From the NCBI RefSeq assembly GCF_000427405.1, contig NZ_KE386491.1, positions 4,597,812 through 4,661,811 of the forward strand: DNA of 64,000 nt, in the 5' to 3' direction. Below, piece by piece: positions 26,763-35,963 of the stretch. The notes below the pieces were generated by a model. It saw only the letters and a program-made list of their open reading frames with translations, was not told where the DNA came from and searched no databases. Numbering within the stretch: position 1 is the first letter of the stretch; each line of letters starts with the position of its first letter. The DNA is from Flectobacillus major DSM 103 (GTDB taxonomy: Bacteria > Bacteroidota > Bacteroidia > Cytophagales > Spirosomataceae). The position numbers and the translations under genes were made by a program.

Positions 26763-27263
26763 TTAGTTTTGTTTCTTTTTATCAATAATAGCACCAGTAG
26801 CAGCACCTGCCCCAGCCCCTAGTACACCACCGATTACAGCACCTGCACCACGGTTACGCTTATTTACAATAGCACCCGTTACAGCACCCACACCTGCACC
26901 AATGATTGCCCCTTTGGCAACAGTACTCATTTTCTTCTTTTTAGCTTTTGCTGGCGTATTGGCTACTGGAGTAGACGTAGCAGCTTTTTCATCGCTTTTA
27001 TAACCAACAGCATTTGCTCCTGTGACTTTTGACGATGTACTAGCCTGCTCTGTAATAGCTTTCTCCGACGATTCTTGTTGAATAAGAGCTTGATTTTTCA
27101 TCGAGTCGATTACTGCCTGTTTGGTAGCTTGCAATTGACTTTGCATTTTCATCGAATCGATTACGGCTTGTTTAGCCAATTGAATATCAGCTTCCGAATT
27201 GGATTTGTTTTGGCATGCAGCCAGATAAAACATGGCTGTAAATAATATCAACAACTTTTTCAT
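26763..27263 (-). CDS. Glycine-zipper lipoprotein
   Basis: The 166-residue protein has a lipoprotein signal peptide with lipobox LAAC (MKKLLILFTAMFYLAAC). A Gln/Ser-rich helical region follows, containing the tandem near-repeat AKQAVIDSMKMQSQLQA / TKQAVIDSMKNQALIQQ. The C-terminal half is a glycine-zipper pair (KGAIIGAGVGAVTGAIVNKR and GAVIGGVLGAGAGAATGAII) like YMGG/OmpA-type zippers that insert in or line the outer membrane. Its role could be envelope stability; not known. A promoter with TATCTTTG reads at 27297-27290, and it converges on the TlpA-like gene. Confidence 0.85.
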   Translation of the reverse strand: MKKLLILFTAMFYLAACQNKSNSEADIQLAKQAVIDSMKMQSQLQATKQAVIDSMKNQALIQQESSEKAITEQASTSSKVTGANAVGYKSDEKAATSTPVANTPAKAKKKKMSTVAKGAIIGAGVGAVTGAIVNKRNRGAGAVIGGVLGAGAGAATGAIIDKKKQN

Positions 27264-27289
27264 ATTTGTAAGGGATTTAATAAAGCGTA

Positions 27290-27297
27290 CAAAGATA
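27290..27297 (-). promoter_or_regulatory. -7 promoter element of the glycine-zipper gene
   Basis: On the minus strand TATCTTTG (27297 to 27290) matches TAnnTTTG exactly, 27 bases before the start codon at 27263. Confidence 0.6.
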
Positions 27298-27509
27298 CGT
27301 CCGATAGATTACTAAAAGAACGAAAATAGCTGGGGTTTGGGTTTTTAAATATTGAACTTTTGAGTAAACGGTTGGATAAATATTGTACTAATAGTGCCAT
27401 TGAAGTTATTGATGACAAAATATTGTGCTGTATTTGAGGTAGTTAATGTTGTGTTGAAAAAGTGTGTGTAAGAAAAATAATCACGAAACTAGATATTATA
27501 GCGAAAGAA

Positions 27510-27548
27510 TTTACCGCCACCCCAATAACATGATCGGATGGCGGTAAA
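27510..27548 (-). terminator. Terminator-type hairpin after the haem-binding protein gene
   Basis: Ten-base arms TTTACCGCCA (27510-27519) and TGGCGGTAAA (27539-27548) enclose a 19-base loop and start 14 bases beyond the stop codon on the minus strand. The following bases on that strand are AAATTC, so the T run is weak. Confidence 0.65.
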
Positions 27549-27561
27549 GAATATACTCCTC

Positions 27562-30500
27562 TTATTTTCGCTTGAGTGTCATCAAATATTCAACAAGGTC
27601 GACCAACTCTTGTTGGGTCATACCGTCGGCTAGTCCTGTTGGCATCATCGAATTGGTTTGCATTTTCATCGATTTTACGGCACTGGTTTTTAGATTTTGA
27701 ACAATACCTCCAGGCATTTTCAAAATAATATCCGTTTCGGTTTTTGAAGAGATAATCCCATTTAGTACTGTTCCATCTTTCATTTTGAGTTCCCAACCTT
27801 CGTAGCCAAAGCTGATACCAGCATCTGGATGAAGAATGGCTAAATACTGTCCTTCTTTCGGAAACTTATTGCCTATTTCTGAAAGTTTAGGGCCAAAGTC
27901 CATGCCTTCACCATTGACCTGATGACATACCGAACAGTTATTAGCAAATACCTGAAGCCCATTTTTGGCATCGCCCTTCAGGGTAATAAGTTCAGAAACA
28001 GGAGCCAGCTTTTTGTTGCTGCCCGAAGCCGTATTGCCTAAATATTGGGCAGCTTCCAAGCGAACGGAACGTCGCCAAGCTTTGCTAACACCCTCGACAG
28101 CTACGGGAATAAGGTCTTTTTTGATTTTACCTTCTTTTAAAAGTTTCAAAACAAGGTCTTCGCCACTACCACTACCACCTAAAAAACGTGTAGCTTCACG
28201 ACGAATATTACTTGTGTATTGTTTGCCAAATATTACCTCTTGAAGTAAATCCAACTGTGTTTTTCCACCCGACCAACGAATCGAACCTAATACTTTGATA
28301 GCCAATTCTTCTTGTTTAGGGTTGTTAACAATGCTTTTAGCTAAGGCAATACCTGCTGGCGATTTGAATAGGACATTACCAGCATCACGGCTATTTTCTC
28401 CTTTTTCGATAATTTTGATAAGCCGAGCGTTTTCCTCGGGTAATAAATATTTCTCTTGGAGCTGAATAAACTCTTTATCGCTGAGCCCTGCCAATAGTTT
28501 TTTCAAAGCATCCTTTGCTAGGGCAGAGGTTTTTACAAAATCAGCATCTAAGTGGCTCAAAGCTAGTTTGTTGATTTGGGTTTGTTCGGTACTATTACCT
28601 TTTAGCATATCGAGCAAAGCATCCGATTTGTTTTTACCTTTTACAAAATCAAATGCACGGAAATACCTCAAACGGTTTTTCAAATCTACAGAAGCATCAG
28701 TGGCCAATGAAGCCAAAAGACGCACAGAACTTTCTCCACGAGAACGCCAAACAATATCTCTGCCTGCCAAACTAGCATTGGGGTTTTGGACTAATCCCAA
28801 ATAAGCCTTAAAGCAAGCATCCCAGTTTTCGTCGGCACCAATACCCAACGCCTCCAAATACCAACGGTCTTTGCCATCGTGCCGACTGGCCAACTGAGCC
28901 CAAAGAGCAGGAGCTTCTGGCGATTTGCTGAGATGCAAAGCAATAGCACATTCACGACGAACCTGTGGGTCGGTATCATTGACAAGGTTTTTGACATAGC
29001 CAATAACATCTAGTTTGAGTTGTCTTGCAGCACGCAAAGCTGTAATACGAATATCTGGATTAGCATCTTTGATGGCAATATCGACATACTTTTTGCCATC
29101 AAAGATTTTACTCAAAGCCCAAAAAGCTCTAGCCTTCATGCGTGGGTTGGGGCTATTCCATAATTGGAGTAAGGCAGGCTCGGCTGTTTTTCCTAATTTT
29201 TCGAGGGCTTGCCATGCCAAATAGCGTGTAGCTAAATTGGGGTTTTGTAAAGCTGTAACAGCACCTTCGGGTGTTGTCAGGTTCTGAGATAGAATATTAT
29301 AGGCTGTTTTTGGCGGAGCAATACGGTAAATACGCCCCCGTGTTTGGTCGCCCGATTGGTGGCCACCTACGCCTGGGTCGTACCAATCAGCCACAATCAG
29401 CGAACCGTCTGGTGCTACACAAACATCGGCAGGACGAAACCATTGGTCTTTTTCATTTTTCATGATATTGACAATTTCGGCCGAATAGCCAGCACCCTCT
29501 TTTTTGACAGGATATGAACGCACAACATTATGCCCAGGCTCGCAGTGAATCATCTGGCCTTGAAAAGCCGCAGGAAGTAAGTGTCCTTCGTACACAATCA
29601 TACCCGTAGGCGAACCCGAGCCAGTTTGCAAAAGATTAGGAATTGTGCCTGGGTCGTTCAAATGCCAGTGTCTTCTGGGAATGTCTTCTTCCATATTGGT
29701 ACGTGGATAGCTCCAATAAGCCCTACTAAGTTGGTCTTTGTAGCCATAATTGCCGTATTCCATCACAAAATTGATACGAACACCCTTATTGCCATCGTCA
29801 TCGTTGTCTGACTGCCAAAGTGTACCATACGAATCAACGGCTACTTCATAGTTATTTCTAAAATTTTGTCCTAAGCATTCTACCTCCGAGCCATCAATAT
29901 TACAGCGAAAAACCATGCCTTCTTGGTAGTTTTTAGGTGAAATTTCTCTACCAAACTGGTCTTTAATAATATTACCAGCTGCATCTTTGAGTTGTCGACC
30001 TTCGTTACCAAAATTGAAATACAGCTTTCCATCAGGCCCAAAAACGAAAGTGTGCATACCGTGGTCGTGCTGTTCGCCTTCTATGCCTTGAAATAGGATT
30101 TCCTTTTTATCGGCTTTATCGTCGCCATTGGTATCTGTAAATTTCCAGACATAAGGGCTTTGCGATACTAATACTACATTGCCCAATACCGCAATTCCTA
30201 GCGGAGCATTGATTTCGGGGCCTTGATAAAACACCTTACTTTCGTCGGCTTTCCCATCTCCATTTTTATCTTCAAGAATAACAATGCGGTCGCCTTCTTT
30301 GTGTGTAGGGTTTCCGTTGATAGATGGGCGATAATTATAGGCTTCCAAAACCCAAACACGTCCACGAGCATCAACATCTATATCGGTAGGGTTAATAAGC
30401 ATTGGCTCAGTAGCAAATGTAGTTACTTCAAGGCCGTCGGCCATTTTTAGCCCTGCCAAAGCATTTTGAGGTAATCTTTTTTGTTCTTCAGTAATAAGAG

Positions 30501-30624
30501 AATCAACATAGTTATTGATAAATCGACTGCTTGGTGTGTATTGGTATGCTGTTGTAAGCAACGCAGCACCCAATAAAACCGCAGGAATAGCAAGGCGAGC
30601 CTTGTTGGAAAGTCGGTTAATCAT
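27562..30624 (-). CDS. Membrane-bound dehydrogenase-like propeller, HEAT repeats and PVC-type haem-binding domain
   Basis: The 1020-residue protein begins with a signal-anchor (about residues 9-27). Residues about 55-440 are an NHL/sorbosone-dehydrogenase-like propeller (DVDARGRVWVLEAYNYRPS, GPDGKLYFNFGNEGRQLKD, RPADVCVAPDGSLIVADWYD), as in the TIGR02604 family. HEAT-like helical repeats fill about 450-860 (DPQVRRECAIALHLSKSPEA). The C-terminal part holds the haem motif CSVCH near residue 898 followed by GPKLSEIG, ILHPDAGISFGYEGW and MPTGLADGMTQQELVDLVEYL. This matches the Planctomycete/Verrucomicrobium-type haem domain. It probably oxidises a sugar or polyol in the periplasm and passes electrons to the haem. 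It stands alone. Confidence 0.9.
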   Translation of the reverse strand: MINRLSNKARLAIPAVLLGAALLTTAYQYTPSSRFINNYVDSLITEEQKRLPQNALAGLKMADGLEVTTFATEPMLINPTDIDVDARGRVWVLEAYNYRPSINGNPTHKEGDRIVILEDKNGDGKADESKVFYQGPEINAPLGIAVLGNVVLVSQSPYVWKFTDTNGDDKADKKEILFQGIEGEQHDHGMHTFVFGPDGKLYFNFGNEGRQLKDAAGNIIKDQFGREISPKNYQEGMVFRCNIDGSEVECLGQNFRNNYEVAVDSYGTLWQSDNDDDGNKGVRINFVMEYGNYGYKDQLSRAYWSYPRTNMEEDIPRRHWHLNDPGTIPNLLQTGSGSPTGMIVYEGHLLPAAFQGQMIHCEPGHNVVRSYPVKKEGAGYSAEIVNIMKNEKDQWFRPADVCVAPDGSLIVADWYDPGVGGHQSGDQTRGRIYRIAPPKTAYNILSQNLTTPEGAVTALQNPNLATRYLAWQALEKLGKTAEPALLQLWNSPNPRMKARAFWALSKIFDGKKYVDIAIKDANPDIRITALRAARQLKLDVIGYVKNLVNDTDPQVRRECAIALHLSKSPEAPALWAQLASRHDGKDRWYLEALGIGADENWDACFKAYLGLVQNPNASLAGRDIVWRSRGESSVRLLASLATDASVDLKNRLRYFRAFDFVKGKNKSDALLDMLKGNSTEQTQINKLALSHLDADFVKTSALAKDALKKLLAGLSDKEFIQLQEKYLLPEENARLIKIIEKGENSRDAGNVLFKSPAGIALAKSIVNNPKQEELAIKVLGSIRWSGGKTQLDLLQEVIFGKQYTSNIRREATRFLGGSGSGEDLVLKLLKEGKIKKDLIPVAVEGVSKAWRRSVRLEAAQYLGNTASGSNKKLAPVSELITLKGDAKNGLQVFANNCSVCHQVNGEGMDFGPKLSEIGNKFPKEGQYLAILHPDAGISFGYEGWELKMKDGTVLNGIISSKTETDIILKMPGGIVQNLKTSAVKSMKMQTNSMMPTGLADGMTQQELVDLVEYLMTLKRK

Positions 30625-30743
30625 AAGGATATTAAAGGGTTTGTAATTAATTAGAGGGAACTCGTACGTTATTTAGGTTAAAGCGTTTGTTGAAGGATAT
30701 GTACTCGTTTTCTATGGAAAAGATTTTATAGAAAAGTACTATT

Positions 30744-30751
30744 CAAAGATA
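30744..30751 (-). promoter_or_regulatory. -7 promoter element of the haem-binding protein gene
   Basis: TATCTTTG reads on the minus strand from 30751 to 30744, an exact TAnnTTTG match. The leader to the start codon at 30624 would be about 115 bases. Confidence 0.45.
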
Positions 30752-30787
30752 GATAGGAGGGTGTAAAAATGTATGAGTCTTTATCAT

Positions 30788-30829
30788 GCTATTACTTGTT
30801 GAGGTAGTAATACAACAACAAGTAATAGC
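30788..30829 (-). terminator. Hairpin downstream of the M48 peptidase gene
   Basis: Fourteen-base perfect arms (30788-30801 and 30816-30829) lie 8 bases after the M48 stop codon on the minus strand, with an 14-base loop. Confidence 0.75.
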
Positions 30830-30836
30830 GATAGTG

Positions 30837-31640
30837 TTACCAGTCGAGATGGCCTGTACTTTTGTATTGTTCCAATGCTTTTTTGATTTCAGCAATTCGG
30901 TGGTCGGGGTCGGGGTGGCTACTCTGAAATTCGGAGGTGCGGTTAGAGCCGGCCGCTTCTTTCAACACCTCCATAACATCTATCATCTGCTGAGGGGCGT
31001 AACCTGCCTCAATCATGTATTTCACCCCAAATTTATCGGCTTCTAATTCGTCGCTTCTCCCGTATTTGAGGGTTATCATTTTGCCAACATATTGGGCAAT
31101 AGCCGCAGCGTTGTTTTGGTTGTAAGGGTCTGAAGTAGCTGTTACTGCAGCCGACAATAGGCCGTTGGTAAGTTCATCTTTGGCCATTTGTTGTGCCGAA
31201 TGACGACCAATCACATGACCCACTTCATGTCCTAATACACCCGCGAGTTGGTCTTCAGTAGTGAGTTTTTTTAGTAAACCATAAGTAATAAAAATTTGGC
31301 CACCAGGCAAAGCAAAGGCATTGATGGTATTTGGGTCGGCCAGTAGGTAAAAGTTAAACTGATAGGGCGATTTGGCGGCCTCCGAGTTGCTGACTACCTT
31401 GAGCCCCACTGTTTTTACCAAATCTTGTAACTTTTGGTTCTGGTATAGTCCACCAAATTCTGCTGCCATCTGAGGTGCCGATTGCAAGCCCATCGACACT
31501 TCCTGTTGTGGAGTCATAGTAACGGCTTGTTTTTTGCCCGTAACGGGATTTACCTGCATTTTTGAAAAATACGAAAAAACGGAAACCACAGCCAAAACAA
31601 GCCCCACCAATAACCTAGAGCGAAAACTTCCTTGATTCAT
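30837..31640 (-). CDS. M48-family metallopeptidase
   Basis: The 267-residue protein has one N-terminal hydrophobic segment (LLVGLVLAVVSVFSYFS), so it is secreted or anchored in the periplasm; there is no lipobox cysteine. The catalytic motif GHEVGHVIGRHSAQQM lies near residues 136-151, with HEVGH as HExxH, and the third zinc ligand is Glu in DELEADKFGVKYM. The segment VNPVTGKKQAVTMTPQQEVSMG is shared with the BepA/LoiP type of M48 peptidases that clear misfolded outer-membrane proteins. It is divergent from bamD, whose product helps insert outer-membrane proteins, which fits an envelope quality-control role (inference). Confidence 0.92.
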   Translation of the reverse strand: MNQGSFRSRLLVGLVLAVVSVFSYFSKMQVNPVTGKKQAVTMTPQQEVSMGLQSAPQMAAEFGGLYQNQKLQDLVKTVGLKVVSNSEAAKSPYQFNFYLLADPNTINAFALPGGQIFITYGLLKKLTTEDQLAGVLGHEVGHVIGRHSAQQMAKDELTNGLLSAAVTATSDPYNQNNAAAIAQYVGKMITLKYGRSDELEADKFGVKYMIEAGYAPQQMIDVMEVLKEAAGSNRTSEFQSSHPDPDHRIAEIKKALEQYKSTGHLDW

Positions 31641-32003
31641 AAAGCTTTAATAATGAAAAATGAATAACCAAAAAAAGAAAAGTAAACTTCTTCACGGATT
31701 TGAGACTGAAATAGGTTTGAACAGCTACAAGGATAAGCGTTGAAAAATAACTGAGCCTCCCTATTATCTTACAAAATCCTGATACCAAATTCCTTGGCAG
31801 AAGAAATTTAGTAAACTCTTTACATCTTTCAAAATACAATCATAAAGCTAGCCGATGTTAAATTATGTTAAATCTTGTACTAGCTAATGGTTTTAGCCGT
31901 TGAAAGTGAGAAATTTGGAATATTGGTTGCCAAAAACTGAAAAATACCTTCCGAAGCTCAACTAATAACCAAGAACTTAACTTTCAAACTCAAAACTTTT
32001 TCG
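31641..32003. other. Intergenic region between divergent M48 peptidase and bamD genes
   Basis: This 363-base AT-rich stretch has no believable gene; a 74-codon minus-strand frame here overlaps the M48 start and lacks any family feature. Apart from the bamD -7 element at its right end, I found no operator or hairpin. Confidence 0.45.
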
Positions 32004-32011
32004 TAAATTTG
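32004..32011 (+). promoter_or_regulatory. -7 promoter element of bamD, very close to the start codon
   Basis: TAAATTTG matches TAnnTTTG exactly and ends only 7 bases before the bamD ATG. A TTTC at 31982-31985 is 18 bases upstream. If used, the transcript would start within about 0-4 bases of the ATG, giving a leaderless or nearly leaderless mRNA. Confidence 0.55.
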
Positions 32012-32018
32012 CATCCTT

Positions 32019-32909
32019 ATGCGAAAACAATTTTTATTATTCATATTTTTTGCCTTTGCCCTTACAGCTTGTAGCAAATTTGAAAAAGTCAGAAAGCTTA
32101 CTGACGAAAAGAAAAAGTATGCAGCAGCTATAGAGTTTTATAAAAAAGGTGAATACGATAAGGCAGGGATTCTTTTTGAAGAACTTCTCCCTTCGCTTAC
32201 AGGAACCGACCAACAAGAGCTTGTGACTTTTTATCAGGCTTATTGCGACTACCATACAGGTAATTTTGAAATGGCTAATTTCCGTTTCAAAAGGTTTGCC
32301 GAAACCTTTGCTCGTAGCGAATACGTAGAAGAAGCGGTGTATATGTCGGCTTATTCGTTGTATAAAAATTCGCCTAATTATAACCTCGATCAAAGTGGTA
32401 CTTTGACGGCTATCAACGAGTTACAGAGCTTTATCAATAATTATCCAGATAGTAAATTTCGTACAGAAACATCGGATTTGATTAAAGATTTGCGTAAGAA
32501 ATTAGAACGTAAAGCTTACGAAAAAGCCAAATTATATTACAAAACAAGTCCATTCAATATAGCTTCTCTAAAATCGTCGGTAATTGAAATTGGAAACTTC
32601 CAAAAAGATTATCCCGATTCTGATTACAGCGAAGAAATGGCCTACTTAAAAGTTTTGGCTCAGTATGATTTAGCTGTAAGTACTATCGAATCAAAGCAAA
32701 GAGAACGCTACGACGATGCTATTAAGTTTTATCAAGAGTTTGTAGACAAATATCCGAAAAGTGATTTCTTGAAAAAAGCGGAGAAATTCTACGATACAAG
32801 TATCAAAGAAAGCGAGCGTTTGGCTAAATTAGAAGAAGAATACAAAAAAGCTCTAGAAAAGCAAAAATCAAATACATCAAAAGTGGGTGCTGCTGAAAAT
32901 CAGAAATAA
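32019..32909 (+). CDS. bamD: Outer-membrane protein assembly lipoprotein BamD
   Basis: The 296-residue protein has a lipoprotein signal peptide with Cys18 in LTACSKF. TPR-type helical repeats follow: AAIEFYKKGEYDKAGILFEEL, YCDYHTGNFEMANFRFKRF, YVEEAVYMSAYSLYKNSPNY, and a last repeat with DAIKFYQEFVDKYPKSDFLKKAE. This is the BamD/YfiO architecture; BamD works with BamA to insert beta-barrel proteins into the outer membrane. It ends in a charged Lys/Glu tail, common in Bacteroidota. The next gene, rpoZ, lies 81 bases downstream in the same direction and probably shares the transcript. Confidence 0.93.
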   Translation: MRKQFLLFIFFAFALTACSKFEKVRKLTDEKKKYAAAIEFYKKGEYDKAGILFEELLPSLTGTDQQELVTFYQAYCDYHTGNFEMANFRFKRFAETFARSEYVEEAVYMSAYSLYKNSPNYNLDQSGTLTAINELQSFINNYPDSKFRTETSDLIKDLRKKLERKAYEKAKLYYKTSPFNIASLKSSVIEIGNFQKDYPDSDYSEEMAYLKVLAQYDLAVSTIESKQRERYDDAIKFYQEFVDKYPKSDFLKKAEKFYDTSIKESERLAKLEEEYKKALEKQKSNTSKVGAAENQK

Positions 32910-32990
32910 ACTTTTGAACCCTTTTTATCATTGTATAGTTAAGTTTGAATTACAATCCGATTCATTCAGTATATAAATAGAATCAAAAAT

Positions 32991-33311
32991 ATGGCAACCA
33001 ATCCATCAATTATTACCAGAGACGTAGATAAACTTGCTATCAAAGCAGGTGGTAACACATACGAAGCCGTAGCGATTATCTCGAAGCGTGCTAGACAAAT
33101 TGCTCTTAAAACAAAAGAAGAATTAAATGCTAAATTGGCAGATTTCGCTTCTTCTGTTGATAACTTGGAGGAAATTTTCGAAAACCGTGAGCAAATCGAA
33201 ATTTCAAAATTCTATGAAAGACTCCCTAAGCCAACTTCTTTGGCTATCGACGAGTTTACAGAAGATAAGTTTACTTACCGTCTTCCAGGTCAAAATGCTA
33301 ACGAAGAATAG
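32991..33311 (+). CDS. rpoZ: RNA polymerase omega subunit (Rpb6-like)
   Basis: The 106-residue protein carries the RpoZ/RPB6 signature TYEAVAIISKRARQIALKTKEEL (residues about 23-45), which wraps the beta-prime C-terminus. The Bacteroidota type is longer than E. coli omega (91 residues) and has the C-terminal FYERLPKPTSLAIDEF extension seen here. It sits between bamD and coaBC, the usual neighbourhood in this phylum, and is followed by a strong terminator. Confidence 0.93.
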   Translation: MATNPSIITRDVDKLAIKAGGNTYEAVAIISKRARQIALKTKEELNAKLADFASSVDNLEEIFENREQIEISKFYERLPKPTSLAIDEFTEDKFTYRLPGQNANEE

Positions 33312-33340
33312 TTTTGACTATTCATGTTGATATTTCTTTT

Positions 33341-33380
33341 AAAAGGGTCAGATGTATTACATTTGACCCTTTTATTTTTT
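33341..33380 (+). terminator. Rho-independent terminator after rpoZ
   Basis: Arms AAAAGGGTCA (33341-33350) and TGACCCTTTT (33364-33373) form a stem that extends inward, followed by ATTTTTT. It ends the bamD-rpoZ transcript. Confidence 0.92.
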
Positions 33381-33464
33381 GTTAATTTGTGCTGAATTTA
33401 AAAGTATCAGAGCTATCAAAAGCTTATTGTTGAAAAAGACTATCAAATTTTGAATCATCTAGGA

Positions 33465-34670
33465 ATGCTAGAAAATAAAAAAATCTTATTGGGCGTATCA
33501 GGAAGTATTGCTGCTTATAAAATTGCTACGCTGACCCGCTTATTGGTCAAATCAGGTGCAGAAGTAAAAATTGTAATGACTCCTGCGGCTACCGAATTTA
33601 TTACCCCACTAACCTTGGCAACATTGTCGAAAAACCCCGTTTTGAGTCAGTTTGTAAAAGACCAAACAGGAACTTGGAACAATCATGTAGAGCTAGGCTT
33701 ATGGGCAGATATTATGCTGATTGCTCCAGCTACAGCTCATACTTTGGCCAAATGTGCCAACGGTATTTGTGACGATTTGCTAACAGCCGTGTATCTTTCG
33801 GCCAAATGCCCAGTGATGTTTGCCCCAGCCATGGACTTAGATATGTACAAACATCCAAGTATAATCGAGAATATGGCTAAATTACAGCAATTTGGCAATC
33901 AAATACTTCAGGCTGGATATGGCGAATTGGCTAGTGGCTTGGTAGGCGAAGGCCGTATGGCCGAACCCGAAGATCTGCTAGATACCTTGACAAAATATTT
34001 TTCCTATAACTCTATCTTAGCTAATAAGAATATCATTATTACGGCAGGGCCAACCCAAGAGGCTATTGACCCCGTTCGGTTTATTAGTAATCATTCGACA
34101 GGTAAAATGGGTTATGCAATAGCTAATGTATTGGCCAAAGCAGGTGCAAACGTAACCCTAATTACAGGGCCTACTCACCTAACTAAACCCGATAGCTCAA
34201 TCAATCTGGTAGGGGTACGGTCTGCACACGAAATGTTTGAGGCTACAAAAGGGTATTTTAGTCAGGCCGATATTATTATTTTGGCTGCCGCTGTTGCCGA
34301 CTATACACCAACAATCGTGGCTGACAAAAAAATAAAAAAGAAAGAGAGTACGTTTAACATAGAGTTGATAAAAACCGTTGATATTGCCAAAACCTTAGGG
34401 CAACAAAAAACACCTACACAAATTATGGTGGGTTTTGCCCTCGAAACCGACAATGAGCTAACTAATGCCTTAGGAAAATTAGAATCGAAGAATCTGGATA
34501 TGATTGTATTAAATTCGCTGAATGATAAAGGAGCAGGTTTTGGGCATGATACCAATAAAATCAGTATTATCAATAAAGATGGAACAATTATTGATTTTGA
34601 TTTGAAAAGAAAATCGGATGTAGCCCTCGACATTGTTAAGGCTATCGAACAAGAAATTCAATCAAGGTAA
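33465..34670 (+). CDS. coaBC: Bifunctional phosphopantothenoylcysteine decarboxylase / phosphopantothenate-cysteine ligase
   Basis: ATG at 33465 (MLENKKILLGVSG) is chosen over a TTG 15 bases upstream; this gives 401 residues. The N-terminal CoaC flavoprotein domain has GVSGSIAAYK, the catalytic His in NHVELGLWAD (near residue 73) and PAMDLDMYKHP. The C-terminal CoaB domain begins near 190 with IIITAGPTQEAIDPVRFISN and includes AAAVADYTP and the lysine-rich loop KIKKKES. The two domains make 4'-phosphopantetheine from phosphopantothenate in CoA synthesis (EC 6.3.2.5 and 4.1.1.36). coaE lies about 9 kb downstream. The next gene begins 82 bases after it. Confidence 0.96.
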   Translation: MLENKKILLGVSGSIAAYKIATLTRLLVKSGAEVKIVMTPAATEFITPLTLATLSKNPVLSQFVKDQTGTWNNHVELGLWADIMLIAPATAHTLAKCANGICDDLLTAVYLSAKCPVMFAPAMDLDMYKHPSIIENMAKLQQFGNQILQAGYGELASGLVGEGRMAEPEDLLDTLTKYFSYNSILANKNIIITAGPTQEAIDPVRFISNHSTGKMGYAIANVLAKAGANVTLITGPTHLTKPDSSINLVGVRSAHEMFEATKGYFSQADIIILAAAVADYTPTIVADKKIKKKESTFNIELIKTVDIAKTLGQQKTPTQIMVGFALETDNELTNALGKLESKNLDMIVLNSLNDKGAGFGHDTNKISIINKDGTIIDFDLKRKSDVALDIVKAIEQEIQSR

Positions 34671-34752
34671 AGTTTGAACCTCAATGGGTATTGGTGATGA
34701 TATATCGTTATATGATATGCCAATTTTGGCTTATTTAGTTAATACAAATACA

Positions 34753-35670
34753 ATGAAAAAAACAAAACGTGTACTTTTCTTACTATTGTTTATGGCCTCG
34801 GGGTGGTTTTATAAGGCTACAGGACAAGAACTTAGCTGCAATGTGTCAATCAATATTGACCAAATTCAGGTAAATGAACAAAGAGGAGCTACCCAAATCT
34901 ACACAGAAATTCAAAATGTAGTACAGGAGTTTTTGAATAACAGACGTTGGACAAATGATAATTATTCGGCTGAGGAAAAAATTAAATGTTCGTTGGCTAT
35001 CATTATTACAAAAGCGTCGGCTTCGGGCGACTACGAGGCTAATGCCCGTTTTCAGGTAACTAGGCCAGTTTATGGTACTGCTTACGAAAGCGTATTACTT
35101 AATTATGTAGATAAAGGATTTAATTTTAAGTATTTGGCAGGTACGCCGCTCAATTATAACGACAATAACTACTCTGATAATCTTACCCAAATTTTGGCAT
35201 TTTATGCCTATGTAGCTTTGGCTTTCGACTATGATTCTTTTGCGAAATTAGGAGGTAATAATTTTGCCCAAAAAGCTTTGAATGTTGTAAATGTGGCTCA
35301 GAATGCAGGTGGTTCGTGGACAGCTTCTTCCGACATCAGAAGCCGATATTGGTTGGCCGAAAACCTTCTCAACCAACAGCTTCAGGCAATCCGTGAAGGT
35401 TCTTATAGTTATCATCGTTTGGCTATGGATACTTTTGTTACTAATGCCGTAGAAAGCAGAAAGCAGATATTGAACTGTTTGAATATAATAAAACAAACCA
35501 ATGCTAATCGCCCTGGCCAATTGTTGGTACGTTTATTTTTTGAAGCCAAATCGCAAGAATTAGTCAATGTGTTTTCAGATGCTTCACCCGACGAACGCAA
35601 AAAGGTGTCGGCTCTGCTATCATCGCTAGACCCCACTAACTCAGAAGCATATCGAAAATTAAGTAAGTAG
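34753..35670 (+). CDS. porD: PorD-like protein (DUF4835), probable type IX secretion factor
   Basis: ATG at 34753 (MKKTKRVLFLLLF) starts a 305-residue protein with a signal peptide cleaved near ATGQ. The family-specific core is ELSCNVSINIDQIQVNEQRG, EFLNNRRWTNDNYSAEEKIKC, ARFQVTRPVYGTAYESVLLNY and DNLTQILAFYAYVALAFDYD. This DUF4835 family includes PorD, reported to be needed for type IX secretion. Gene order coaBC-DUF4835 is conserved in Bacteroidota. The presence of T9SS sorting domains on two other proteins of this window is consistent. An upstream in-frame stretch from 34684 has no signal peptide at its own start and is rejected. Confidence 0.85.
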   Translation: MKKTKRVLFLLLFMASGWFYKATGQELSCNVSINIDQIQVNEQRGATQIYTEIQNVVQEFLNNRRWTNDNYSAEEKIKCSLAIIITKASASGDYEANARFQVTRPVYGTAYESVLLNYVDKGFNFKYLAGTPLNYNDNNYSDNLTQILAFYAYVALAFDYDSFAKLGGNNFAQKALNVVNVAQNAGGSWTASSDIRSRYWLAENLLNQQLQAIREGSYSYHRLAMDTFVTNAVESRKQILNCLNIIKQTNANRPGQLLVRLFFEAKSQELVNVFSDASPDERKKVSALLSSLDPTNSEAYRKLSK

Positions 35671-35963
35671 AAGTTTTAAATAAATACAAGTTAACTTGTT
35701 GATAAATAATCACATAATTCATTGGGTAGGCCATATTTCATCAATGTAAAACTTCTTTTGTGAGCCTAACTTGACATAGCTTCAATATAAAACCTATAAG
35801 AGTGGATGTAAGTCTGCTCTTTTTTTGTTAAATCGAATAGTAAATACAAAAATGTTTTGGCTCAACTTTCTTTAGTTTATACTATTGTAGCGTATTTTCT
35901 ACTTGAGAATCAAAGCTAAGACAGACATCGTATTAAGATTTTACAAAAAACAATCTAATTTCT

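Noticed and set aside
31615-31839. 74-codon minus-strand frame upstream of the M48 peptidase gene
   Set aside because: It overlaps the M48 start, is hydrophobic by AT-rich chance and shows no family feature or promoter.
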